Positions 36,107 to 45,155 are shown, numbered from the stretch's first letter. The stretch is 64,000 bases of DNA from AP-15 sp963833745 (GCA_963833745.1 CAWHZD010000008.1:496001-560000); one strand, 5' to 3'. Notes: generated by a model from the sequence alone, not told the origin. Made by a program: numbers and translations.

Positions 36107-36137
36107 TACTTTCCTCTCGTTCTGACCCGGACCGTCA

Positions 36138-36205
36138 TTCCCGCGAAAGCGGGAACCCAGAGCCAAATGCCCGACGGCTGCCCTGGACCCCCGCTTGCGC
36201 GGGGG
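36138..36205. repeat. REP-like double hairpin
   Basis: Two perfect hairpins: TTCCCGC-GAAA-GCGGGAA (36138-36155) and CCCCCGC-TTGC-GCGGGGG (36188-36205), spaced by 32 bases with the words GGAACCCAG and CCTGGACCC at their inner sides. This is the common layout of extragenic repeats in alphaproteobacteria (bacterial interspersed mosaic type). It lies between the hypothetical gene and the thiolase-like gene. Confidence 0.75.
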
Positions 36206-36275
36206 CGACGATAGCAGCGGCGTTGGCTTAAAATGGACCTCTCGCTGTCTCATTGCCTCATTGTTCAAACCAAAT

Positions 36276-37430
36276 CTATAGCGTTGCCGCCGTGCCGAGA
36301 ATGACGGTGGCTTGCGAGGAGAGGACGCCGCCGTTTCCATGGGCGAGGGCGGTTTCGCAATTCGCGACCTGGCGGGCGCCGCATTCGCCGCGCAATTGGC
36401 GGGTCGCCTCGATCAGCAGAAGGAGGCCGTACATGCCGGGGTGGCAATAGGAGAGGCCGCCGCCATTGGTGTTGACGGGGAGCGCGCCGCCGGGCGCGAT
36501 GTGCCCATCTTCGACAAACGCGCCGCCTTCGCCTTTTTTGCAAAAGCCGAGGTCTTCGAGGAACAGGATCGGGTTGATCGTAAACGCGTCGTAGAGCTCG
36601 AGCACGTCGATCTCCGACGGCCCGAGCTTCGCCATGTCGTAAGCGGCGCGGCCCGACGGCAGGGCGCCGGTCACGGTCAGATCGGGCATGCTCGAAATGT
36701 TGGCGTGGGTGATCGCCTGACCGGTCCCCAGCACATAGGCCGGCGACTTTTTCAACGAGCGGGCGCGCTCGGCGGTGGTCATGATCACGGCGCCCCCGCC
36801 GTCGGTCACGAGGCAGATGTCGCGGACCGTGAACGGGTAGCTGATCATCCGCGCCGCCAGCACCTCGGCGACCGTCAACTGCTGCTTTTCCCAGGCGACC
36901 GGGTTGAGCAAGGCCCATTCGCGGGCCGCCACCGCGACCGCGGCCAGCTGCTCGCGGGTGGTGCCGTATTGGTGCATGTGGCGCGAAGCCGCAAGCGCGT
37001 AGGCGGTCGAGGGCAGGAACGGTCGGAACGGGGTCTCGTAGGGATTGTACTCGCGCACCGAGGCGTGGCGGCGGCCGATCGTGCGCTGGGTCGAGCCGTA
37101 GGCGATGACTGCAACCCGGCACAGGCCGAGCTGCAACGCCATCTGGGCGTGGGCGACATGAAACATGAAGGACGAGCCGCCGAGGATCGTCGTGTCGACA
37201 AAGGCCGGAGAAATCCCGAGATATTCGGCGAGGTTGAGACCCGAGGTGCGGCTTTGCGCGGTGGCGCAGATCAACCCGTCGACGTCCTTGAGTTCGAGCC
37301 CGCAATCGGCGAGCGCGCGGTGGATGCCCTGCGCCATCAGGTCGATCGGGCTCATCTCGGCGGCGACGGCACCGAGATCGGATTCGGCGACGCCGACGAT
37401 CGCGGCCGAGCCGCGCAACAAGCCGTCCAT
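36276..37430 (-). CDS. Thiolase-superfamily (lipid-transfer-like) protein with atypical active site
   Basis: A 384-residue SCP-x-type thiolase relative. The usual acyl-accepting Cys position reads ILGGSSFMFHVAHAQ, with Ser instead of Cys. The later blocks LELYDAFTINPILFLEDLGF and GLSYCHPGMYGLL retain a His. Proteins of this type usually work together with a DUF35 OB-fold partner, and the gene at 37430-37828 encodes one directly upstream with no gap. Such pairs act in side-chain thiolysis or retro-aldol cleavage of steroid or fatty acyl-CoA. Substrate here unknown. Confidence 0.85.
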   Translation of the reverse strand: MDGLLRGSAAIVGVAESDLGAVAAEMSPIDLMAQGIHRALADCGLELKDVDGLICATAQSRTSGLNLAEYLGISPAFVDTTILGGSSFMFHVAHAQMALQLGLCRVAVIAYGSTQRTIGRRHASVREYNPYETPFRPFLPSTAYALAASRHMHQYGTTREQLAAVAVAAREWALLNPVAWEKQQLTVAEVLAARMISYPFTVRDICLVTDGGGAVIMTTAERARSLKKSPAYVLGTGQAITHANISSMPDLTVTGALPSGRAAYDMAKLGPSEIDVLELYDAFTINPILFLEDLGFCKKGEGGAFVEDGHIAPGGALPVNTNGGGLSYCHPGMYGLLLLIEATRQLRGECGARQVANCETALAHGNGGVLSSQATVILGTAATL

Positions 37431-37828
37431 CAGGCACCCTCTCCTACCGGCACGAAGACCGGATAGGCGGGCTCGTCACCGGGTCGGTCACCCTTGGGAC
37501 GATGGACGCGGAACTTGACGCGCATGCCGATTTTGACCGCCGCGGGGGCGATGTCCTCGACCCGGCTCATCAGCCGGAAGCCCTCGTCGACATCGATCAG
37601 CGCCACGTCGTAGGGGGCGCCGTCGCGCGGATGGGTGACGGTCGTCGCATAGACCGTGCCGAGACCGGTGCTGACCCGCCATTCGAGCCGGTTGCTGCCG
37701 CTGTAAGGGCAGATCACCCGCGGATAAAACACCGCCCGGTTGGCTTCCGGGCTCCATTGGTAAGCGAGTTCGCCGCTATCGAGATGTTGCTGATAGACCG
37801 CCAACGGCGACTGCGAGATCCGCTCCAT
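37430..37828 (-). CDS. DUF35 OB-fold protein, partner of the thiolase-like protein
   Basis: A 132-residue protein with the rubredoxin-like N-terminus and OB-fold layout of DUF35 (ChsH2-type) proteins: PRVICPYSGSNRLEWRVSTG, then GTVYATTVTHPRDGAPYDVALIDVDEGFRLM. Only one Cys is left of the usual zinc-binding cysteines, so the zinc ribbon is probably degenerate. The stop overlaps the start of the thiolase-like gene, implying coupled translation and a complex of the two products. Confidence 0.82.
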   Translation of the reverse strand: MERISQSPLAVYQQHLDSGELAYQWSPEANRAVFYPRVICPYSGSNRLEWRVSTGLGTVYATTVTHPRDGAPYDVALIDVDEGFRLMSRVEDIAPAAVKIGMRVKFRVHRPKGDRPGDEPAYPVFVPVGEGA

Positions 37829-37911
37829 GCTGCGCCCTCCCTCGGCGGCGGCGATTGTGGCCGCTCACAGGGGCGCCCGCAAGCCCGCGCCGGGGTCGGC
37901 AGCGGGTTCGA

Positions 37912-38175
37912 TCAGGTCAGCGAGATCAGGGTCCCGATCAAATCGGCCGGCCATACCAGGCTGACCGGGGCAGAAATCAGAGCGCGGCCGAAAGACGGGT
38001 CGCCCTGGGCAAAGTTGAACGCCAGATGGTGGCTGAAATGCGCGAGCACGCCGGCAAAATAGAGCCCTGTCGCCAATTTCCAGACATAACGATTTTGCCG
38101 CGGTTGTTTCGGCTTTCCCGCGACAGCCGAAAAAACTCGGCGACCGTATTTTGGCAATCCGGGCGGTCCGATCAT
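37912..38175 (-). CDS. Small hypothetical protein with one membrane segment
   Basis: An 87-residue protein starting MIGPPGLPKYGRR, with AGGTGAG before the ATG at 38175. The segment KLATGLYFAGVLAHFSHHLA may insert in the membrane, and the tail PVSLVWPADLIGTLISLT is hydrophobic. No family recognised. A longer start at 38235 is less likely. Confidence 0.55.
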   Translation of the reverse strand: MIGPPGLPKYGRRVFSAVAGKPKQPRQNRYVWKLATGLYFAGVLAHFSHHLAFNFAQGDPSFGRALISAPVSLVWPADLIGTLISLT

Positions 38176-38358
38176 GTTCTCACCTGGGTATTTACGATGC
38201 TCTCTACAAACATACACTTGACCCGACCGTGCCATCCCTGCAGATCGCCGGGGTATTCCGTTGCAAAAGGCAGCACGCCGCGATGATGATACTCTGCGTT
38301 GCCGGCGCCGTCACCATCCGATGTTGCAGGCGCGGCGTCAGCTCACTGCGGTGCAATC

Positions 38359-39129
38359 TCACCGTCCGCCGCCGGCCAGGCCGGCGGCCGCGGCAAGAGT
38401 GAACAAACCGGCAATTGCGAGCAGGCAAATCGCCAGCAACGCAAAACCGCCGGCGCCCAGACGGTCGCCGAGCGGCCGCCCGACGAGCCCGCCGAGAAAG
38501 GCGAAGGGCAGCAAAACGCCGGCCGTCAGCCAGCTTTGCGCCGGGACGCCGATGGTCGCGGCATGCGCCGCCAGGGTGACGGCGTAGACGAGCGCGAAAA
38601 ACGCCAGCAACGTCGCGCGGATCACCTGTGAGGCGGCACCGGCCAGCAGCAGATAGATCAGCACCGGCGGTCCCGCCATGCCGACGAGTGCCGTCGCCAC
38701 GCCCGAGACCGCGCCGGCGACAAGGTCGCGACTGCGCGCCATTGCGAGCGGGGCCGCCCGTCCGCTGCGGCTGCGGCGCCGCAGCAGCGCCAGCAGCACG
38801 GCAAAGCCCAAGACCGTCGTCCCGGCTGCGACCCGCACCACCGTCGGATCGCTGTGGCGGAAAGCGGCGAGACCCAGCGGCAGCCCGGCGATGCTGCCGA
38901 TCAGGAGCCGCAGCAGCAGTCCCGGCTCGACCTGTCGCCGCAATCCGGGCAACACGGCGAGCGAGAGGGCAGTGGCGATGATGATGACCAAGTGAACTGC
39001 CCGCCCCGGCGCCACAAACATCAGATAGAGCGGCGTCGCGACGACCGCAAAGCCAAAGCCGCCCGCCGACTGGAGCAATGCCGCGGCAAAAGTCGTCGCC
39101 GCCAGCCCGGCCCAGGCGAGGATGCTCAC
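38359..39129 (-). CDS. TSUP family (sulfite exporter TauE/SafE) permease
   Basis: A 256-residue polytopic membrane protein. Helix 1 contains FAAALLQSAGGFGFAVVATP, a typical TSUP glycine-rich entry, and the second half repeats it in GAVSGVATALVGMAGPPVLI. TSUP proteins move sulfite, sulfoacetate or other organic anions across the inner membrane. The gene follows a hypothetical gene by 21 bases on the same strand. Substrate unassigned. Confidence 0.88.
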   Translation of the reverse strand: MSILAWAGLAATTFAAALLQSAGGFGFAVVATPLYLMFVAPGRAVHLVIIIATALSLAVLPGLRRQVEPGLLLRLLIGSIAGLPLGLAAFRHSDPTVVRVAAGTTVLGFAVLLALLRRRSRSGRAAPLAMARSRDLVAGAVSGVATALVGMAGPPVLIYLLLAGAASQVIRATLLAFFALVYAVTLAAHAATIGVPAQSWLTAGVLLPFAFLGGLVGRPLGDRLGAGGFALLAICLLAIAGLFTLAAAAGLAGGGR

Positions 39130-39150
39130 CGCCGCGGTCGGGCGTATTCG

Positions 39151-39492
39151 TCAGGGGGTCTTGTGGGCGGCCGTGGTGCCCCGCGGCGACGGCTGGTCGC
39201 GGCGCAGCGCAAAGGAGCCGGCGATCGTCTCGACCCGCCAGCCGCAGCAGAAGCGGGCGACAAAGGCATGCGCCAAGGCCGCACTTTCGAAATAAAAGGC
39301 GATGGCGTCGTTGACGACCCCAGCGCTCCCCGCCGGTGCCGACGACCAGCCCGCCGCACCGCAAATCTCGTCGAGCCAGGCATGCATCACCGCCAATTGG
39401 CGGCCAAGCCCTTCAGGCGGCACCGCAATCCGCACTCGCACCGGAAACTGGCGCTCCACCTCGCGCTGGGCCTGCCGTGATGCTCGGGTCAC
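39151..39492 (-). CDS. Hypothetical cytoplasmic protein
   Basis: A 113-residue protein starting MTRASRQAQREVERQ. Conserved-looking blocks are PPEGLGRQLAVMHAWLDEIC and AIAFYFESAALAHAFVARFC, a pattern seen in alphaproteobacterial proteins of unknown function. It lies 21 bases upstream of the TSUP gene, probably in the same transcript. Confidence 0.6.
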   Translation of the reverse strand: MTRASRQAQREVERQFPVRVRIAVPPEGLGRQLAVMHAWLDEICGAAGWSSAPAGSAGVVNDAIAFYFESAALAHAFVARFCCGWRVETIAGSFALRRDQPSPRGTTAAHKTP

Positions 39493-39684
39493 GCAATACC
39501 TCCGTTCGTGATTTGTTTCGGAAGGTTACAGCAGCCGCGGGGGCATTGTCGAGCGTCACCGCAAGGGCTGACGCATCTGCGGGCGGGCGCCGCCGCGATC
39601 GCGGAGACGGGCGGTGAGGCTCTGCACGCAACGGGCGCAGATCAGCGGCGGGCTAAGCGCTCGCCGCCGGGCCGGCCGGGACCG

Positions 39685-40377
39685 CTACCCGAAAGGCTCC
39701 AGACAATGGCGCCCCCTGCCACGTCGTGAAAGTGCGGCGCGATAGATGTTGATGCTTTGCGGGATCAGGCTCGGCGACAGATAGGGATAGGTCTGCGCAA
39801 GACCGCTGGCGTTTATGCTTGTCTCGATCGCGGCGAGCGCCGCCTTGAAATTTAGCGAGCCCGGCCTCGACCTTTGGATCGGTGAAATAGCCGCTGTCGT
39901 CTTGTCCGAGCGTCGTGTAGCGAACCGAACCAAGCAGGGTCCCGAGATTGAGCTGGGTGAGCGCCTGATCGAGCGGCGGCAGCGTCGCGAGCCATGTCGC
40001 GTCTGACGGCTGCGGCGCATAGCCGGCAAGCGGTATCGCCGGCGCAAAGCTCATGACCGAGGCCTGTGGAAAATTGACCGCCGAGTGCTGCGCGCTCGCG
40101 GTAAAGATGAGGATCGCCAGGATTTGGGCGAGTTGCGCGCGCGCGTCGCGATCGTCGCGATGCCCGCGACGACCTCACCGACATTTTTGACCCTCCCGCC
40201 TTGATGCGAAGTTAGTTCGCCAACCCATTGCTGCAATTGCCGGTCGTTGGCGGGGCGGTCTTCGGTGGCATAGATCGCCGTCGCGTAATCCGTGGTCCAG
40301 CCGAGGACCGCGTCCCAGATCTCCGCAATCTGTCGCGGGCCGCTCATCGCCACAATACGAGAATGACCCTGTTGCAA
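39685..40377 (-). pseudogene. Lipoxygenase C-terminal remnant
   Basis: Three frames spell the last quarter of a lipoxygenase. Frame one (to about 40143): IAEIWDAVLGWTTDYATAIY and GGRVKNVGEVVAGIATIA. Frame two: LAQILAILIFTASAQHSAVN, which holds the iron-ligand His and Asn of the family, then ATLPPLDQALTQLNLGTLL and YFTDPKVEAGLAKFQ. Frame three (from about 39852): ALAAIETSINASGLAQTYPY and IPQSINI. The family ends in Ile, whose carboxylate binds iron; here the stop is lost and 16 more residues follow. The N-terminal three quarters are absent. Both frame changes are one-base (or one repeat-unit) events. Confidence 0.8.
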
Positions 40378-40965
40378 GATGTGGCGCTACGTGGCTAGCA
40401 CTGGAAACGGAATAAATGGATCTGCATTTTATCGGAAGATCGCCGTAGAGACATTGCCAAAGACTCGGTTTCTTTCCCTGGGCTGCGTGACGGCAATTGC
40501 CGACCGCAGAGGTTGCTCAGCTATATCGTCGACGCGAACATTTTTGTCATCAGCTTTTCGATCGACGGCGCGACAGCCGAGAGTTATTACGAAAAGCTAA
40601 CAAGCGGAAGACGGCAGTCAGAAGGAACTTTACACGCAGCCGAACATCCACCGGCTGCCGGCAATGGGCGATTTTGTCGCTGATCACTGCGTTGAACGCC
40701 TGAGCCGCCGGCCAACGCAGATCATATCGCGTTCCTTGAGCTCGACGATCTGGCCACTGGGCCAATTTGCCAACGCGACAATCGCCTTGCGGTGTGGCCG
40801 ATGATACCCTAAGAGGAGGTCCGTCCTGATGCCCAAGATGCCTTGGTGGTGTTGATCGATTGGGCTTCGGAATCGCCGTTCCGGCGCCGCCGAGCAGAGA
40901 GCGCACGACGGCGAACCCAGCCCTGCCGTTCTGGCAACGTTGAGAGCCTCCGTCCGAAACGGATT
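40378..40965. other. Gene-poor gap with a probable radical-SAM scrap
   Basis: About 590 bases. On the plus strand, the frame at about 40513-40602 reads LLSYIVDANIFVISFSIDGA and then TAESYYEKLTSGR, which resembles the central beta-strand region of SPASM-type radical SAM enzymes. It has no start, no CxxxCxxC motif and a short reach, so it looks like a remnant. The rest holds only short, unconvincing frames. Composition becomes more AT-rich toward the methyltransferase. Confidence 0.45.
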
Positions 40966-41751
40966 ATGACTTTTCGAGAGAAGCTTGCAGCGATATTCGC
41001 GGTTCCATGCTATTCGTGGCGGGACGCGCCTGCGGTGACAGCCGACTATCTTAAGGTGGTCTCGCAATTTGGGATGGAGGACGGTCTTCGCTCATGGGCG
41101 GAGGAATACGTCCGGTATCATGCCGGTAGATGCCTATGGGACGTAGAATTCTTGACTTCGAACTACCAATTTGTCAATTGTTTAAATGTCGGTGGCGCAC
41201 CATTTATCTTTGAATATATTTTAAAAAACAAACTCCACGACATCAATCTCGTCAGTGTCGATATTGATCCGGCACGCTTCCCGATTTTGGAAGATATTCT
41301 TGGAATTAAAGTAATTAATGCCAATATAGAGTCTCATAAACGGTCAACAGATGATCTGTCCGGTCAATTCCAGTGCGTCGTATTTTGTGAATTATTCGAA
41401 CACCTCCGGATAGACCTGCTTAGTACCATATCGCTATTGAGAACCTACCTTGCGAAGGACGGATTCCTCTACCTGACGATGCCAAATGGGATCGGAAAAA
41501 ATGCGCTGCAACGTTGGATGCAAGGCCGTACAGGACCGGATCCGGTAAGCGAGTGGACCAAGTTGCAAAACCTCGGTCATATGGGGCATGTGCGGGAATA
41601 TTCGTATTTTGAGGCTCGTGACGTTCTCGTCCATTGCGGTTTTCGCATCGAAAGATACATGTATCGCCGTAACGCGGGAGATCGCGCCGGCAGAGCTTTG
41701 ACAGGTGCGATTCCGATACTCGCTGACGAGATCGTAATAATCGCCCGCTGA
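40966..41751 (+). CDS. Class I SAM-dependent methyltransferase
   Basis: A 261-residue methyltransferase. The SAM site is degenerate, with FVNCLNVGGAPFIFEYIL in place of the usual DxGxGxG, then VSVDIDPARFPILEDILG for the ribose-binding acid and CVVFCELFEHLRIDLL for the post-motif. YLTMPNGIGKNALQR and GHVREYSYFEARDVL are typical of small-molecule or sugar methyltransferases of the Methyltransf_23 type. Codon use is more AT-rich than the neighbours, suggesting horizontal gain. Start at 40966; no clear RBS. Confidence 0.75.
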   Translation: MTFREKLAAIFAVPCYSWRDAPAVTADYLKVVSQFGMEDGLRSWAEEYVRYHAGRCLWDVEFLTSNYQFVNCLNVGGAPFIFEYILKNKLHDINLVSVDIDPARFPILEDILGIKVINANIESHKRSTDDLSGQFQCVVFCELFEHLRIDLLSTISLLRTYLAKDGFLYLTMPNGIGKNALQRWMQGRTGPDPVSEWTKLQNLGHMGHVREYSYFEARDVLVHCGFRIERYMYRRNAGDRAGRALTGAIPILADEIVIIAR

Positions 41752-41766
41752 CCGACCTTATCGATG

Positions 41767-42483
41767 TCAGTGCTCGCGTAACAGCCGACCGTATCCGGGG
41801 ATCGGCGTGGTGACGCCGGCGAGGCGCAAAACGTGCCACAAAACCGCTTGGGTCGAGGTGACAACCGGCTTGCCGATGCGCGCTTCGAGCGCGTCGATGA
41901 CAAGATGCGAGCGAAAATTCAGGCAAGCGGCGACGAGCCCGTCCGATTGCGGGTCCCACGCGCCCAGCGCCAGATCGAGGATCGCCTCGGCATTGGGTTC
42001 GGCAAGACCAAACCCGTCGGTAATGCCGAGACAGGCATGGGTGATCGCCTTGACGCCACCTTCGGCGAAGAAGCGGTGCTCGGCGGCGTCGACCTCCTCC
42101 GGATAAGGCGAGATCGCGGTCACCCGCGTCAGCCCTAACGCCCGACAGGCGGCGAAGATGCTGTCCGTCGCCGTCGTCGCCGCGGCCCCTGTCATGTGCC
42201 GCATCTCGCCCCGCAACCGCTCGTCGAAGGCATGGCCCTGAATGATGCTGGACGCGGTGCAGCCGTAGGCGATCGCATGCGGGCGGCAGCTGGCGAGCTG
42301 GCGGACCGCGCGCATCCCGTCCTCGCGGTCCATCGCGATGATGCCCTCGGGCGAGGTCGCCGTCCCGATCAGCATGCGAGCGAAGTGGACGCTGACTCCA
42401 TCCGGCACGACCCGCGGATACCACTCCTCGACGACGGTATTGACGCTCGGCACGATCACGCCGACCCGGATCGCTTCGCTCAT
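41767..42483 (-). CDS. Maleate isomerase / aspartate racemase superfamily protein
   Basis: A 238-residue member of the Asp/Glu racemase superfamily, nearest in look to maleate cis-trans isomerase or arylmalonate decarboxylase. It starts IRVGVIVPSVNTVVEEWYP, and both catalytic cysteines are visible: IAYGCTASSIIQG and GLVAACLNFRSHL. The stop of the molybdopterin oxidoreductase gene touches its start, so the two are probably co-transcribed. That may point to linked catabolism of a dicarboxylate or aromatic acid, which is inference. Confidence 0.88.
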   Translation of the reverse strand: MSEAIRVGVIVPSVNTVVEEWYPRVVPDGVSVHFARMLIGTATSPEGIIAMDREDGMRAVRQLASCRPHAIAYGCTASSIIQGHAFDERLRGEMRHMTGAAATTATDSIFAACRALGLTRVTAISPYPEEVDAAEHRFFAEGGVKAITHACLGITDGFGLAEPNAEAILDLALGAWDPQSDGLVAACLNFRSHLVIDALEARIGKPVVTSTQAVLWHVLRLAGVTTPIPGYGRLLREH

Positions 42484-44813
42484 CAGTCTCCTCCTATTCC
42501 ATCACGGCGGGCGGGCGACGGCGGATCGAACGACTTGATGGGGGGCAGCGGGCCGTCGAAGCGCTCGATCTCGACCATGGTCAGCTGGCCGGTGCAGCCC
42601 TGTGCCAGCCGCGAGGTGCCGATGTCTGCCGTCAGCACGTTCGGGTTGCCGTGGACGCAGGGCGGCCGATCGGCGGCAGAATCCTCCGGATCGTACCAAG
42701 CACCGGTCGACAGTTGCACGACGCCGGGGCGCAGTGCGTCGCTGAGCACCGCGCCGGCAAGACACCCGCCGCGGTCATTCCATAGGCGCACGACGTCACC
42801 GGCGCCAATCCCGCGCACCGCCGCGTCCCGCGGGTGTATGCGCACGGGCTCGCGGCCCTTGATCTTCGCGGCCTGGCTGGCGGCGCCGAAATCGAGCTGG
42901 CTGTGCAGCCGGGTCGCGGGCTGGTTGGCGATCAGGTACAGCGGGTAGCGTTGCGCGACCGGGGTTGCCGGCCCCTCGGCCGGAGGCAGCCAAGCCGGAT
43001 GGCTGGGGCAGTCCGGATAGCCAAATCCGGCGATCGTCGCGGAAACGATCTCGATCTTGCCGCTCGGCGTCGGCAGTGGCGTGGCCTGCGGGTCGCGGCG
43101 AAAATCGCGGAGGATGCCCCCGCTCCAGGGCAGCGTCGGCAAGGTCAGTTCGCCGTCCTCCCAGAATTGCTCGAAATCGGGCGCGTCACAGTCGCGCTCG
43201 ATCAATGCACGTCTGGTCGGCTCGTATATCCGTGCGAGCCACTGCCGCGGAGAGAGGCTCTCGGTGAATTCCTGGGCAAAGCCGAGATGCTCGGTCAGGC
43301 CGATAAAGATTTCGTGGTCGTCGCGCGCCTCGCCATAAGGCTCGACCGCCCGATGCATCGCCACCAGCAGCGGGTCGCCGGCGGACCCGCCGATATCCTC
43401 GCGCTCCAGGGTAATTGTCGCCGGCAACACGATGTCAGCGTGGCGGGCGGTCGCGGTCCAGACTGAATCGTGGACGATGACGGTATCGGGGCGGGAAAAA
43501 GCCCGGTGCAGGCGGTTCAAGTCCTGGTGATGATGAAACGGGTTGCCGCCCGCCCAGTACACCAGCTTGACGTCGGGATAGGCGAGCTGCCGGCCGTTGT
43601 AGTCGAACGGCTCGCCCGGATGCAGCAGCATGTCGGCGACGCGTGCCACCGGTATGAAGTCGCCGATGCTGTTGCGGCCCTGCGGCAGAGTGGGCAAAGG
43701 CACCCCCAATGGCGGCTTGCCGGTGTTCGATGTCGAGCCCAGCGCATATGCAAAGCCGCCGCCCGGCAGCCCGATCTGGCCGAGTATCGCTGCCAACACC
43801 AGACCCATCCATACCGGCTGTTCGCCGTGCTCGGCGCGCTGCAAGGATTGCGAGCAGGTGATCAAGGTGCGGCGTCCCACCGCAAGCCGGGCCAATGCGA
43901 TGATTTCGCTCGACGGCAGGCCGCAGATATCGGCCGCCCAGCCTGCATCTTTTGGGCGGCCGTCTTCGTGGCCGAGCAGATACGCCTCGAATACTTCCCA
44001 GCCGACGCAATAGCGGCGGAGAAAGGCGCGGTCGTGTCGCCCCTCGGTTGAGAGGGTGTGCGCCATGGCGAGCATCAGCGCGACATCGGTACCGGGCCGG
44101 ATCGAGTGCCACACTGCTCCCGTTTCCGCGGTCAGGTCGTCGCGTAGCGGGCCGATCAGGTGGAATTCGACCCCGCGCTGGCGCGCCCTGCTCAGGTTGC
44201 CGCGGGCAACGTGCCGGCTGGTGCCGCCGCCGCCGACATCGTTGTTTTTGAGCGCCATGCCGCCAAAGGCCAGCACCAGCCCGCTTTCCGCCACCAGCTC
44301 GGCCCAGCTGACATTGTTGCCGGCGACGGTCCCTTGCGAGCCGACGACGTGCGGCAGGATCACCGTCGCCGCCCCGGAGCTGTAGCTGTTGACCGAGCGT
44401 ACATAGCCGCCCGCCAAATTCAAAAAGCGATGGATCTGGCTTTGCGCGTCGTGAAACCGCCCGGCGCTGGCCCAACCGTACGAACCGCCGAAGACGCCGC
44501 GCGGCCCATGCTGCGCATAGACCCGCCGCAGTTCGGCGGCAGCGAGATCGAGCGCCCTTGGCCAGGGAACCGCCACGAAATCGTCGCCGCCTCTTTTGTC
44601 GCCGTGACCGGGCCCATGCTCCAGCCAGCCGCGCCGGATCATCGGCCGGGCGATCCGCGCCCGATGCGCGAGCGCAGCTGGAATATTTCCAAGCAACGCC
44701 GACGGATCAGGGTCGCGCGGGTGCGGCAGGATCTCGACACCGTCCCCCCGCACCAGCACCGAAAACGCTCCCCAATGCGAACTGTGCGGTACGCCCTCTT
44801 GCACTTCTTCCAT
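42483..44813 (-). CDS. Molybdopterin-dependent oxidoreductase, DMSO reductase family (BisC/TorA-like)
   Basis: A 776-residue protein with no N-terminal 4Fe-4S cysteine motif and no export signal, as in the BisC/TorA branch. The likely molybdenum ligand is the Ser of SYGWASAGRFHDAQ. Cofactor-binding blocks include FGGMALKNNDVGGGG, ITCSQSLQRAEHGEQPVWMG and VYWAGGNPFHHHQDLNRL, ending with the C-terminal molybdopterin domain (GNPNVLTADIGTSRLAQGCT). It should reduce an S- or N-oxide or catalyse a related oxo transfer in the cytoplasm. Pairs with the isomerase-like gene downstream. Confidence 0.88.
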   Translation of the reverse strand: MEEVQEGVPHSSHWGAFSVLVRGDGVEILPHPRDPDPSALLGNIPAALAHRARIARPMIRRGWLEHGPGHGDKRGGDDFVAVPWPRALDLAAAELRRVYAQHGPRGVFGGSYGWASAGRFHDAQSQIHRFLNLAGGYVRSVNSYSSGAATVILPHVVGSQGTVAGNNVSWAELVAESGLVLAFGGMALKNNDVGGGGTSRHVARGNLSRARQRGVEFHLIGPLRDDLTAETGAVWHSIRPGTDVALMLAMAHTLSTEGRHDRAFLRRYCVGWEVFEAYLLGHEDGRPKDAGWAADICGLPSSEIIALARLAVGRRTLITCSQSLQRAEHGEQPVWMGLVLAAILGQIGLPGGGFAYALGSTSNTGKPPLGVPLPTLPQGRNSIGDFIPVARVADMLLHPGEPFDYNGRQLAYPDVKLVYWAGGNPFHHHQDLNRLHRAFSRPDTVIVHDSVWTATARHADIVLPATITLEREDIGGSAGDPLLVAMHRAVEPYGEARDDHEIFIGLTEHLGFAQEFTESLSPRQWLARIYEPTRRALIERDCDAPDFEQFWEDGELTLPTLPWSGGILRDFRRDPQATPLPTPSGKIEIVSATIAGFGYPDCPSHPAWLPPAEGPATPVAQRYPLYLIANQPATRLHSQLDFGAASQAAKIKGREPVRIHPRDAAVRGIGAGDVVRLWNDRGGCLAGAVLSDALRPGVVQLSTGAWYDPEDSAADRPPCVHGNPNVLTADIGTSRLAQGCTGQLTMVEIERFDGPLPPIKSFDPPSPARRDGIGGD

Positions 44814-45155
44814 GTTGTTCTCCTAGCGGGCGACCAACGGAGCGGCAAGATCAGCGATGCGGAGATTTCGCCAACACCGGGCCGGACTACATCCAAAATT
44901 TCGCTCGTGCGGTTCACCATCAAGTTCGGATTCCAGGTCGCGATCATGTGCCGCGGGACCGGGATTAAGGGCGTCCTCCCCGCTGTCGGTGCGTGACGAA
45001 CCACGGGGTCGGCTTGCTTGCGGCCCGAAGCGTCGCCTATTATGGAAGAAGAACCAAAGCCCAAGCCGATCGGTATGCTGCTCTGCCGCGTTTTCATCTT
45101 CCTCCGATCGGAGCGGGGCGGGCGCGCTGCGTGAAGCCCGCGAGCGGGATCGGCG
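44814..45155. other. Divergent intergenic region without recognised features
   Basis: 342 bases between the divergent molybdopterin oxidoreductase and NUDIX genes. It must contain both promoters. No coding region, repeat or clear promoter hexamer pair was identified. Confidence 0.5.

Noticed and set aside
36312..37466. 384-codon plus-strand frame opposite the thiolase-like gene
   Set aside because: Shadow frame without any family motif; the minus-strand genes have clear motifs and RBS.
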